Shown here piece by piece: positions 1 through 11,303 of a stretch of 64,000 bases of DNA. Position 1 is the first letter of the stretch. Every line of letters begins with the position of its first letter. The position numbers and the translations under genes were made by a program. The notes under the pieces are model-generated. The model was given only the letters and a program-made list of their open reading frames with translations. It searched no databases and was not told where the DNA came from. The stretch is from Nemania diffusa (Eukaryota > Ascomycota > Sordariomycetes > Xylariales > Xylariaceae): assembly GCA_038501195.1 (NCBI GenBank), contig JBBPUQ010000001.1:5146001-5210000 (forward strand). Reading direction: 5' to 3'.

Positions 1-71
1 TGACACGCCATGTCTATCTCGGGCCACTCCTACTAACTTCCAAGATTCCGGGATGGTCATTGCTCGTTAGT

Positions 72-2985
72 TCATTTCTGAAAGAACCAGCTGCTTCTCT
101 TACCCGCATTGCCTTCGTTCTGCAGATTTGCGATGGTTGGAACCTGAGCAGGCGCGTCGCCACCGCCTCCTCGAAGCGGTTTCGCAATGCGGCTGCCCGC
201 ATTGGCAAAGCTGAAGCCACCGGCGCCAGACGCCGTATTCAAGCCACGAGTAGAACCCGCCTTAGCTGCCTCCAGGCGCTCCTTGACAGCCGTGAGCTGA
301 GTCTCAAACCTATCGGCCTTGTTAGCTTGTATTGGTTCCTTAGTCACAAGGGGAACAAACCGGTGATTGGCTGCCGTCAACTTTTCTTGGCTATCTTGGA
401 GTAAGCTTTCTAGGCTCGAGATGCGTTCATTCCTGGCTATGAGTTTTCTCTCGGCGATGGCCACTTCTTTCTTGAGACTGCTGTTCTGTTCGACGAGCTG
501 GCGCTGAACTTGGGTTAGCTGCTCAAGATTGCGTTCAAGGAACGCCATTTTCTTCTGTTGCGCGCGATTATTAGATGATCGCAGCACGTTGTTGTATTGC
601 TCTCGGGTCTCATCAAGTGAAATTTCAAGCTCGACGACACGTTCACATCGGTTCTGTAGATCTCGCATCAAACTCTTCTTCATAACGTCAAACTCAGCAA
701 TCTGCTGTTGGATGGTCTTGCCATTGGCGAGACCAGGCGCCGCCGCAGTGCCTAACTTGATGCGAGACTGTAGTTCGTCAATCAGCGTCTTCATCCGAGC
801 ATTCTCAGAGGACTTTTGAGTAATATCAGCTTTGAGTTCGTCCACCAATTCCATCTGCGTGGTTTGCTTGTCGGCATATGCCTTCTGTAGCCGCTCTTTG
901 ACTTCTTCGATATCGGTATCTCCGAGGTTACGGGTGAGGAGATCTTCGTACTCCTGTTGTAAGGTTTCTAGGCGGCTCTCTAGCTCTACCCGCCGACGTG
1001 CTTCAGCATCACCGGAAACACCACTATAAAGTGAGAGCTCGGCTTGCCGAACAATACCCTGTGTCTCTACAAGCTTGGCTTTGAGCTCCTGTAAATCCTC
1101 TGAGGGGACAGGGTTGCCCTCGTAGCTCTGCTGGTATAAGGCCTCGACCTGTTCTATAGCATTGGCAATAGATTGCTCATTAGCACTGAATACGTCACTT
1201 CCCAAATCGAAGCCGGCCATCATCTTAGCCATCTTCTCTGCCTTTTTTCTTTCCTTTTCATCTAGAACTGCGCTTGTCTCCTTCGCACTCATCTTGACAT
1301 CTAGAAGTTGTTGCTTGACCTCGTCTAGCTCTGAAGTGAGTTCGGAGTTCGCCTCTTTTAGGGCGTCCATGGTGATCTGGGCTTCTTTACTCTCGAATGT
1401 TAAACGCTCGAGTTGCATCTTAGCCTCATTGACCTCTGTTGTTAACCTCTCATTTTCCTTTCCGACCTTACTGTCATGGTCTTTAAGGAACGTTAGCTCC
1501 TCTTTAGACTCCTGAAGAGACTTCTCAGCAGCTGCCACGGCGGACTCTCTCTCAGCTAGCTGATCTTGTAGTTCGTTTTCTCGTCGCAGAAATTCTTCTC
1601 TCTCATCTTTATCCATGGGGAGACTGGGCGTCCCAGCTCGGTCTGTCAGTGCCGGGGTTTCTGAGCGGCTTTCCGGAATGAGCCGTGACGGTGTCGATGG
1701 CCGCACACCTTTTGCGTCAGCCTTTGCAATCGGGGTACTATCCGATAATGGGGCCACCCATCGGTCTCTCGGAACCGACTCGCCAGCACGCCAAAGCTGC
1801 ACCTCACCTTCCAAAGTTGCGATATAGTTTTCAAAGTTTGTGATGTTGGTCTTGGCCTTGACCAACATAAGTTTGAGCTCTGCTGGGCTAAGTTCGGCAT
1901 TGACCTTGGCTTTGTTCTTGATTGACTTGGCTCTCATACCAAATCGTAACGTGCTTAACGTTTCGGAATCGTTGTAACTACTCGGGGAGCAGTTAATGAT
2001 CAAGGTAGTCCTGCTGTTACCTCCTAGTGACTCTTGTAGGATTCTGGTCAATTTGGAGTCGCGGTAGGGGACGTGTGAAGATTTGCCATCTGTGAGGGCA
2101 TTGATGACCATGCCTAGGGCGCTCAAACTCTTATTGATCTTCTTTGCCTCCTCGAGCGTCTGACCACTTGCGCCAGTCTTGCCGACCTTTTCGCTACCGG
2201 CAAGATCGACTAGGAAGAGTTGCCCGCTTTTCATGGAGCCGGTTTCGAGATTCTTCTGCGTGACGGTGATAACAAAGATGGAGTGTGAGCGGGAGGACTC
2301 CTGGTTCATGTTGGTCGCGGCAACGGCTCGGGCATTGCCACCCCGTTTCATGACTTCGAAGACCTCTTCCACGCTCGAGACATATATCTCTAGAAGGCCC
2401 TTGACGTAGACCCCCCTATTCTTCTCCTCGTGGACAGGGAGGTTGTCGTTCTGCGGCGCCAGCAGATCACGAATACGTTCCATATAAATTTCCATATAGC
2501 TAACTCGGACGGTATATTCGATAGTGGGGGGGCTTGACAGAATGCTGGTGAATATTTGTTCGACAATGCGAGGCGTGATTCCCTTGCCATTGTCGTCTTC
2601 TATGCTAGTTCCCATCATTGTATAAGACTTTCCAGCGCCAGTCTGGCCGTAAGCGAACACAGTTCCATTGTAGCCGTTGAGGATGTCGTCCACAGTCGGC
2701 TTGATAGAATAATCGAAAATCTGGTGCTGCCTCACTTTCATATCAAACACGCGGTCAAAAGTGAAGGAGCCCGCGGCCTCGACCGACTACAGTAGGAGTC
2801 AGCTAAATCACCAAGATAGACAGCAGTTTGAGGGGTTGGTGGGATGGGATGGGGGGCGGGCGCACAGTGATGGTACAGGTATCATTGCCATCGAAGCTGA
2901 CGATGGGCTCACCGCCTGATTCGAGCTCGATCTTGTTCTGCGGGCGGAAGCGGGCCACGACCTTAATACTGTTTGCGCCCGACAT
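72..2985 (-). CDS. kinA: Conventional kinesin heavy chain (kinesin-1)
   Basis: Microtubule plus-end motor that carries vesicles and organelles towards hyphal tips. Two exons are inferred: 2985-2866 (40 codons from MSGANSIKVVARFRPQN) and 2786-72, joined in phase 0 across a 79-nt intron, giving about 944 aa. The start has a good context (CCGCCATGTC). The motor domain comes first, with Walker A GQTGAGKS at residues 87-94, switch I NQESSRSH and switch II VDLAGSEKVGKTG. A neck linker and a long coiled coil follow (about residues 420-880). The conserved fungal cargo region (AEFDVMKKSLMRDLQNRCE) and a tail with GSRIAKPLRGG hold the IAK autoinhibitory motif. Family knowledge: fungal kinesin-1 is about 930 aa, so this copy looks full length. 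Nothing is truncated. Confidence 0.95.
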
Positions 2986-4464
2986 GGCGGAGGAGCGTGG
3001 CGTGAACGCGCGGGTATGCGCAGCAGCAAGCGCAAGCGGTGGGATGTACGATACTATGTGATGGGTGACGAGCGACAAGCGATGTGCGATGTGCGATGTA
3101 CTCTACGGTGTACGACCTTGTGAGGTGGTGGGAGGGGCGGAGGGACCAAGGGGACCAAGGGGAGCACGAAAACGAGCAGCAGTCGACCTAGCTCATATTA
3201 CGTATAGGTAGCCCGAGATGAAGCTAGCTATGGTTATCGACTCTGACACGGCTCGACCGCCTGGACGGCGAACAGGCCAAAGGAATGTATGTTGGTGGGT
3301 TGGTGGGTTGGTCGATAGGCTGGTAGCGATAAATCAAGGCTTGGTGTTGAACTAATGCTTCTGAGAGGGAGTCGCGTTTCACGTTGGAGGTAGACTAGAG
3401 AGCGTGTTGTATGCCGTGCAGTGCAGCTGCGGTATGTACTTCACGGTAGGTATGATAAGCTGGGATGACTGGCTGGCAAAGGGAATACCTAGGGTAGGTA
3501 GGTTAGGTAGGTAGATAAAGAGGTATGAGGTATGCGTAAGTAGGTAGGAGGTACAAGGTGGGCGAAAGAGCAGGGTTAATGGTTGGTCTTTAGCGGGTTT
3601 CGACAATGGTGCCTGAATAAAAACTTCCCTAAGCCCGCCTAGATGGACACTGGGATGCCTAGGCAGGTGGCTCTACATAGTAGGTACTGTGTGCTGTGCC
3701 TGAGTTCCCACCCGAATCCGTAGCCGTTACGTGCCTGTACATAGGTACACTACTACCTGGTAGGTACATATGTACATAGAATAGGTGTTTAGGCCCCTCT
3801 TCATTCACCCCACCTGCTCATGCCATAAGAGAGACTTTAGTCAATAATGTCCTGGCATATCTAAGGTGCTGATGAATATATATAACAACTGTGAAAAAGT
3901 AAACAAAGCATTTAAGCAAAATGGAACATATTTAAAATGCAAGCATAATTATTGTGGCGCTGCACCCTAGTTACTAGATGTACAGTATATACTTAGGCCA
4001 AGATATAATACCTTGCACGCATGTAAATTGCGGATTTATGCATTCCCATAGTTCAATTATGTATTATTATTACCTTGATGTGTTCGACGGTGAATCTATG
4101 AGGGGGTTCCAGTGCATAACATTAAAAGACATCATGTTAACCAAATAGACTCATCGAATGAGCAAGCTGATGGAGATGATATTCAGTAAACGCCGCATCC
4201 ATGCCAAGTAACCCGTAAGGGAACAAATGATAAAGCAGGCGTACCCACACAACTCCGTCAATCAAGCATTAATAATACAAGCGCTAGCCGAGTACCTATT
4301 AACACTCTGCGGCACTGGTATGTAGATAGGACCCTGCCATGATGTCCTGTCTTTCGCAGCCATGAAGTATGTCCTGTCCTGAACCTGCCAAAACGCCAAC
4401 TCCGAGTAGTGAACTCCCGCTCCAAGGTAGTGTGATCTCTCTAGCCCAAGAGTGATTAATGGAA
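2986..4464. other. Intergenic, kinesin promoter and ubc2 3' flank
   Basis: No gene seen. The kinesin promoter side (3000-3560) holds GT-rich runs and a TAGGTA-rich tract near 3493-3555. About 3840-4200 is AT-rich and probably includes the ubc2 3' flank. Short open frames here have no recognisable protein features. Confidence 0.6.
3493..3555. repeat. TAGGTA-rich low-complexity tract
   Basis: The tract has repeated TAGGTAGG/TTAGGTAGG units with interruptions, in the kinesin upstream region. It is one of many such tracts in the intergenic DNA of this window. Confidence 0.6.
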
Positions 4465-5103
4465 TCAATCTTCCCAACTCTTCTCCACCGTCTCGCGTAC
4501 CCGCTTGGTATACTCCTTTCGATTGTCCTTGTAGAGATTTGACGCTTCAACATTCGCGGGGGAACCAGTGTTGGGATCGTTCAATAGACTGGAAGATGCA
4601 AACGTCAGCTTGGTCTATGAAACGTCGTTGATCATATGTACATACCTTTGTATACTTGTCAGGACAGCAGCTACGTCGTATGTCGGACTCCACCGATTCT
4701 GTAGGATATCCAGACATAGCTCTCCGGTAGCATATACGTTGGGGTGGAACATTTGGCTAATGAACTTTACGGCAGGGGGTTTGTTCGGGTACTGCTCCTC
4801 AAAATGCATCACAAGACGGAATGTGCCATCCTCGAATGGGGTGTCGGCGGGGCCAATAATGACAGCATTCCTAGATGTGGAGGTCAGATAGGCCGTATCG
4901 CAAGCATCCAGAGGCTTCATGCGTTCTCACCAAGTCATGACGTTGTCGGGTACGGGAGAGGCAGAGACGCCAGCAGGAGGATCTGTCTGCATCCGCTGCA
5001 TGTGAAGTATCGTCAGTCAAGTGCCCTATTAATAATGACAATTCTAGACAGCTTGCCATACCTTGAAGTCCCGCATCAAGCGGCGGCGGGCAGCGGTTGA
5101 CAT
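4465..5103 (-). CDS. ubc2: Ubiquitin-conjugating enzyme E2, RAD6/UBC2
   Basis: E2 enzyme that, with RAD18- and BRE1-type E3 ligases, ubiquitinates PCNA and histone H2B (family knowledge), acting in post-replication repair and transcription. Four exons: 5103-5062, 4995-4931, 4870-4646 and 4588-4465. All junctions have GT..AG ends and keep phase, giving exactly 151 aa. The protein begins [21 protein letters not shown], carries the E2 fold with [21 protein letters not shown] (active Cys about residue 88) and ends [11 protein letters not shown]. It lacks the long acidic tail of the yeast protein, as is usual in filamentous fungi. The longest uninterrupted frame covers only exon 3, so the intron model is needed to see the gene. 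It is divergent from the thiolase gene, about 640 bp away. Confidence 0.96.
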
Positions 5104-5741
5104 GATGGTTAAAAACGCTTAGTTGGTAGTGCGAATTCAACACGCATAAAGTTGAAGAAAGGGCAATTTGGTTCCTTTCTCAGAGGTATGTGGGTTGTAA
5201 GATGTTTAACAACGGCACTTGTCAAGGAGGCGATGGGCCGAAAAATGAGACGATATTTCCGGTGCCGTAAGAGATGGTAGGTTGATGAGAGCGGGATGTT
5301 TTGTATGTACATAGGTAGGAGAGGAGGCGGACGGCGATAAAGTCCGGACCTTTGATTACCCAACATCAATGTAAAGCCCAGTACTCAATAGATACATATG
5401 TATATATGTAGCACCTATTCTGTAAATAGGTACAGAGTACATATCGGTAGGTACCTAGGTACAGTTCATGGGAGCTCGAGTGTGGGGAAACCGAGCCCGA
5501 GCCTCCTAATGCGGGCCCCGTCACAAGCCGATTCATAGGGATAGCGTCGGTAACTGAGCTACTACCTAGGTAGGTAGGTAGGTAGGTTAATAGACCACTG
5601 AATAGACAATGGAATACCAACCCTCGCATTCCCTGGACACAGCTATATGAAATTTCCCCGAGGGCCGAACATTTGTGTGTGAATATATTGGTGGTATAGT
5701 CAATCCAGGACGCTTTCCAGACTCAACTACACATCGCCAAC
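5104..5741. promoter_or_regulatory. Divergent promoter between ubc2 and thiolase
   Basis: This 638-bp region drives two divergent genes. It contains a TAGGTA array (5563-5587), the palindromic decamer TAGGTACCTA at 5448-5457 and TATA-like AT runs near 5395-5410. No coding potential is supported. Confidence 0.5.
5563..5587. repeat. TAGG tetranucleotide array
   Basis: About five uninterrupted copies of TAGG, preceded by CTACC, form an imperfect palindrome inside the divergent promoter. Confidence 0.7.
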
Positions 5742-7165
<1,424 letters not shown>

Positions 7166-8180
7166 ATGGAAATTCGTATGCATTTATTATGTAGGGAGCC
7201 ATAGTATACAATAGCCTAACGTAAGAGTTACTATATATCAAATATATGTCAAATCTAGCAGCTCAGCAATTCCTAAGCATGACTTACAACTACAAAGGAG
7301 CTCTCGTGAATATATCTCCTAGATAAGCTCAGCTACTATAAAGACATGCATGTGACAATGCCCACACATTACACAAGCGCATGATGTCACTTAGTTAGGT
7401 ACGCTTAGCGTGTTTGCTGCTTTTGCTCTGGCTTAGCTCAGCCAGTTCCAATAGTCAGGTACCTACTGTAAAACGGCCCGTGTGCTATTATGCATTTTAT
7501 TATACAGAAGGAAATGCATCTTAAAACGGAAGGTCTTAGCTCTTAAAACGGTTTCAGCCCTTAAAACCGTCCCCGCCTGTTTTAACCGTCAAGCAAATAA
7601 AGCCAACTGAACGAAGTCCCCTGATCTCTCGATTGAGACGACCTACGGGCGCATCGCAGGTTTCGTGGCTAACAGTCTTCAGGACCATGTCGACGACAGG
7701 TTGCTAGCTATGATAGGAATCTCCCAGGTGATGGTTAATTGAGTAATTAATTAAGTAATCGACCGATCGTTAGGCACGACTAGAACAGAATAAGCTGTCC
7801 ATCTACAAACACTGTCTACGATTATTCCTCCCCGCACTACGACCTCGCATCCCCGGAGTGTCCGTCGTCTTCGAGTCGCGATATACTATCGATAATATAT
7901 AATCTAACCTGACAGAAATATTGCGTTTACTAAATATATTAACAAGAATGTTTTATAATATAAATAATGATCTAAAGCAGAAGAACATCCATCTCACTGC
8001 AATTTGTATGGTGGATTAAGTACCAAAGGTTTGCTATTCGACTGGTCATATGCTAATTAAAGACCCATACGTAAGGGTCAGGCCATATAGGCCCATTAAG
8101 CCTACTTAGCCCACATGGATTGCCGAAGGCCTATCTACGGTGTACAAGTTACTCAATCTATTAGCGCCAGAGCTGTAATC
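7166..8180. other. AT-rich intergenic region with short repeats
   Basis: No gene seen. From 7465 to 7590 the motif TTAAAACGG and near copies recur (7521, 7543, 7561, and inverted near 7580). From 7730 to 8080 the DNA is AT-rich. It lies between the thiolase 3' end and the P450 relic. Confidence 0.6.
7521..7588. repeat. Clustered TTAAAACGG motif
   Basis: TTAAAACGG occurs at 7521 and 7543, TTAAAACCG at 7561, and an inverted-type TTTTAACCG near 7580. A further AAAACGG lies at 7468. Copies are spaced about 18-22 bp, so this may be a degenerate repeat or a transposon remnant. Confidence 0.4.
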
Positions 8181-8465
8181 TCACGTCGAACGCCGCCGAC
8201 GAACCCGCAGCCTCAGGCCGTTCAACGGCAGCTTCAACCACATGACATGCAGCAACTCCTTTCTAGACTCGAGCCGCTCGATATCATAGTTCAGCAAGAT
8301 GTTAGCCATCATGAGCTTGATCTCATGAATCACGAAAAATCTCCCAGGACAGCCATGCTTTCCATGGCCAAAAGCAAGGAAGTTTTCGTCCAGAGTCACG
8401 GCCGTTTTGGCGCGTCCTGGGTCTGGGGCCTTCTCGTCACCGGTGGCGTTGTGTCTCAGTACTTC
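8181..8465 (-). pseudogene. Cytochrome P450 C-terminal relic
   Basis: The frame from 8465 down to a stop at 8181-8183 encodes about 94 residues matching only the end of a fungal P450. It includes the heme-binding signature FLAFGHGKHGCPGRFF followed by the conserved helix IHEIKLMMANILLNYDIE and a basic C-terminus. An in-frame stop at 8468-8466 closes it upstream. There are no I-helix or ExxR segments in the 270 bases before the oxidase start. A complete P450 is about 500 aa, so this is a fragment missing over 80 percent. The intact heme Cys and natural C-terminus suggest loss of the 5' part by deletion or rearrangement (inference). It could alternatively be a far-separated last exon, but no other P450 exon was found nearby. 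Confidence 0.75.
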
Positions 8466-8736
8466 TCACATTACAGATGCACAACCAAGCCAAAGCTCCC
8501 CCCTTCGCCCCCACCTTCTTTGTCTGCCCTTCAAACGCCAACAAAATGCCATATTATAACTGAAGTTCATCTTCCGGCACCCTGCTTCTTCTTCAGGGCA
8601 GACAGTTTCCAATAGCAATCCCAGCACTAATCTAGGAAATTGTCTCATTTGATATTTGCAAGCTGATAAGTCAGCCAGGATCGTTCCAAACCAAAGACAT
8701 AGCCTACCCAACAGACACCAAGCACGGCCTCAAAGT

Positions 8737-10309
8737 ATGGCACCCAAGATATCACAAGCTATCGAAGCCCTCAGGGAGGACGCACCACAAGCTCGCCTCG
8801 TCACGCCCGACACGCCCGAGGATTACCAGCTTTTAAATAACAGCTACCTCTCAGGATTCGAAAGCGATCTCTTACCCGCATGCATTTATCTCCCCAAGTC
8901 AAAAGAGGAGGTGGCCGCCTTTGTCCGAACGATTAAACCTTTTGTCTCTTCTGAGGTGAAATTCGCCGTTCGCGCGGCTGGGCAGCAACCCCTTCCCGGC
9001 TGCGCTAATGTGCAGAACGGTATCACCGTCGACCTCCGAGATCTCAAAGGCATCGAGTTCCAAGACGGTGTTGTCCGCGTTGCTGCGGGTGAGCGATGGG
9101 GAAATGTCTACAAGTTCCTTGAGCCACTTGGTCTGGGGGTCACTGGAGGCAAGTCCACGTCGTGTGGGATCGGGGGTCTAGCTACTCAGGGTACGTAACA
9201 AAGCAGCAGCAGACCGTTGCGCCGTAACTTATTGTGCTCAAATCAGGCGGTCTGTCGTTTTATTCGTCCCGAGAGGGCTTTATCTGCGATAATGTTGTCA
9301 ATTTTGAAATTGTGGTAGCTTCGGGGGAGATTATTAATGCGAACGCGCAGGAGAATGCGGACCTCTGGGTCGCGCTACGTGGCGGTGGGAATAACTTTGG
9401 TAAGTCCTTCGTCGTCGCCTTGCCGAATGGCGACATGCCCCTATAAACTAAACCCTGATCACAGGCATCGTCACGCGCTTCGATCTCAGAACGTTCGCGC
9501 AAGGCCCTATGTACGGCGGCATGGTCTTCTATTACAAGCCTAGTTTCTATGGCCAAGTGGCCGCACTAGTAAAAGAGCTCACCTCACCATCTGCCGACGT
9601 CGAAACGCACTTTATGCTAAGTATTGCTTTCGCGCAAGCCTTCGGCAATGGAAACGAGGTCACCTGCCTGAACCAAGTGTACTATACAAAGCCGGTCGCC
9701 GACCCCGCTGTCCTGGCTCCGTTCGTGCATATGGAGCCGCAGATCCGGGCGCTGAACAGCGTAAAGATGCAGACGCTAGTGCAGGCTGCGACGGAGCAGA
9801 CGGGCGCCGGGCAGAGTCGGGTCAGATGTCTGTACATGAACGTCAACGTGAAAGCGGATGTCGACACTCTGGTAGCGGGCGGTGATATCTGGTGCCAGGA
9901 GCTCGAGGCGGTCAAGGAGGTTGCTGGGCTTATGTGCTCTTATACATTGCAAGCGTACCCCGTCTCGCTGCTTCGCAACACGGGGACCAACGGAGGTAAT
10001 GTGCTAGGTCTCGAGCCTAGCGGAGGACCCATAGTGAACGTGTTGCTTCTAACGTATTGGGCTGACAAGAAGGATGATGAGCGGGTGCTCGACTTTATGA
10101 AAACGTCACTCGGGCGAATTGAGGAGAGCGCTGAGGCCAAGGGCCAGCGGGTGCCGTTCGTCTATTGGAACTATGCGTACTCTCACCAGAACGCTCTGCA
10201 GTCTTATGGCGAAGAGAATGTTCGGAAGCTCAGGGAGGCTAGCAGGAAGTTTGATCCCGACGGGGTATTTCAGGTGGGATGTCCCGGCGGGTTCAAATTA
10301 TTCGAGTAG
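8737..10309 (+). CDS. FAD-linked oxidoreductase (PCMH/BBE-like)
   Basis: Predicted FAD-dependent oxidase of the berberine-bridge/6-hydroxynicotine oxidase superfamily; substrate unknown. Exons 8737-9190, 9247-9399 and 9465-10309 use consensus donors (GTACGT, GTAAGT) and give 483 aa. The start MAPKISQAIEALRED was chosen over an in-frame upstream ATG because it fits family starts. The FAD-binding domain spans about residues 40-225 with VTGGKSTSCGIGGLATQGGLSFYSSREGF and LWVALRGGGNNFGIVTRF. A BBE-type end follows (YWNYAYSHQNALQSYGEENVRKLREASRKFDPDGVFQ). The segment AGQQPLPGCAN (81-91) sits where many relatives have GGH, so the covalent-flavin His is absent. There is no signal peptide, so it is probably intracellular. 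It lies 270 bp from the P450 relic. Confidence 0.88.
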
Positions 10310-11303
10310 ATGATTTCTTAATGATGGAGTTATGCTTCTCGATTCCAGTGTTCAATGTAACTACGCCGAGCCTCAACCTATTAATTAAGTCAGCAAGTCT
10401 GGACATCTAGAAGCATAAAAACCGGAAGGTTAACAGGCTCTTATTATTGGTCTTGCTGTTTTTGGTTTTTCTATAACATGAATGTTTTTAACATAACGTT
10501 ATATTGCTTAATGGTGGTAAATTTATGCTAGATTTATCGCGGAAACGTAGGGTTGTGCCCAGACAACAAGGCTTATCTAGGGCTAGATTTCTAGGGCTTG
10601 GAATGAGAATAGCTTCATTCAATTAAGCTAATAATTCTCTAGGGCACGAAGGAGTCCATGAGGTCTAAACCAGGTGAGGCGCACTCCGGCCTCTGGCTGG
10701 GCCCCATCGTGCATGCGTGCGAGCGACTTCCTAGGAAGTCGCTCATACGGACCATCCTGTGATATATATTAAAATCCGTTTTACAATAAACGGTCTTCGT
10801 TTCTGTGCAATTACGGTGAGATATGTATTAAAAATTATGCAAATTGTTCTTTATATCGGGTTATGAAAAGTGGATATTGCTCACGGCAGGGCTCAGGCTC
10901 AGGCTAAAAGCGGCGTGGCTCAGGTTCCATTCCCATTCCGATTCGGGATGGTAAAACCTATCTCAGAGGTAGTGCCATTGCAGCGGAATCGGCAAAACGC
11001 CTCTTTAACTGCATACCAGCAATGCAGCTTTTAGCGCTATGCAGGTATCGCGTCCGAGATTTAGCTGCAGATACCTACCTAGTACAGAGTCCGGCGACCC
11101 GCTTCAACCATCTTCGCTCTCATCTCGTCGAGGAAGAATACACAACAGAAACTGGAGCGCCGGCTGGTCTGGTGACGACCCTACTACCGATACGAAATCC
11201 GAACGCCTGCCGCCTGCCGCCAACCTGATTATGCTGGCTCATCCGTGCGACACAATGTGCTAACCTCTAGGATATAGTTCTTGTGTCTACCATTTTACAA
11301 ACC
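10310..11303. other. Intergenic with palindrome and possible transposon end
   Basis: No gene seen. It contains a perfect 24-bp palindrome at 10721-10744, AT-rich flanks, and a CAGGGCTCAGG-type sequence at 10887. The last part is the promoter of the PCI-domain gene. Confidence 0.55.
10721..10744. repeat. Perfect 24-bp palindrome
   Basis: The half-site GAGCGACTTCCT is followed immediately by its exact reverse complement, with no loop. It lies in GC-rich DNA between the oxidase and the PCI gene. It could form a cruciform, or be a dimeric protein site or a relic of an inverted insertion. Confidence 0.85.
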
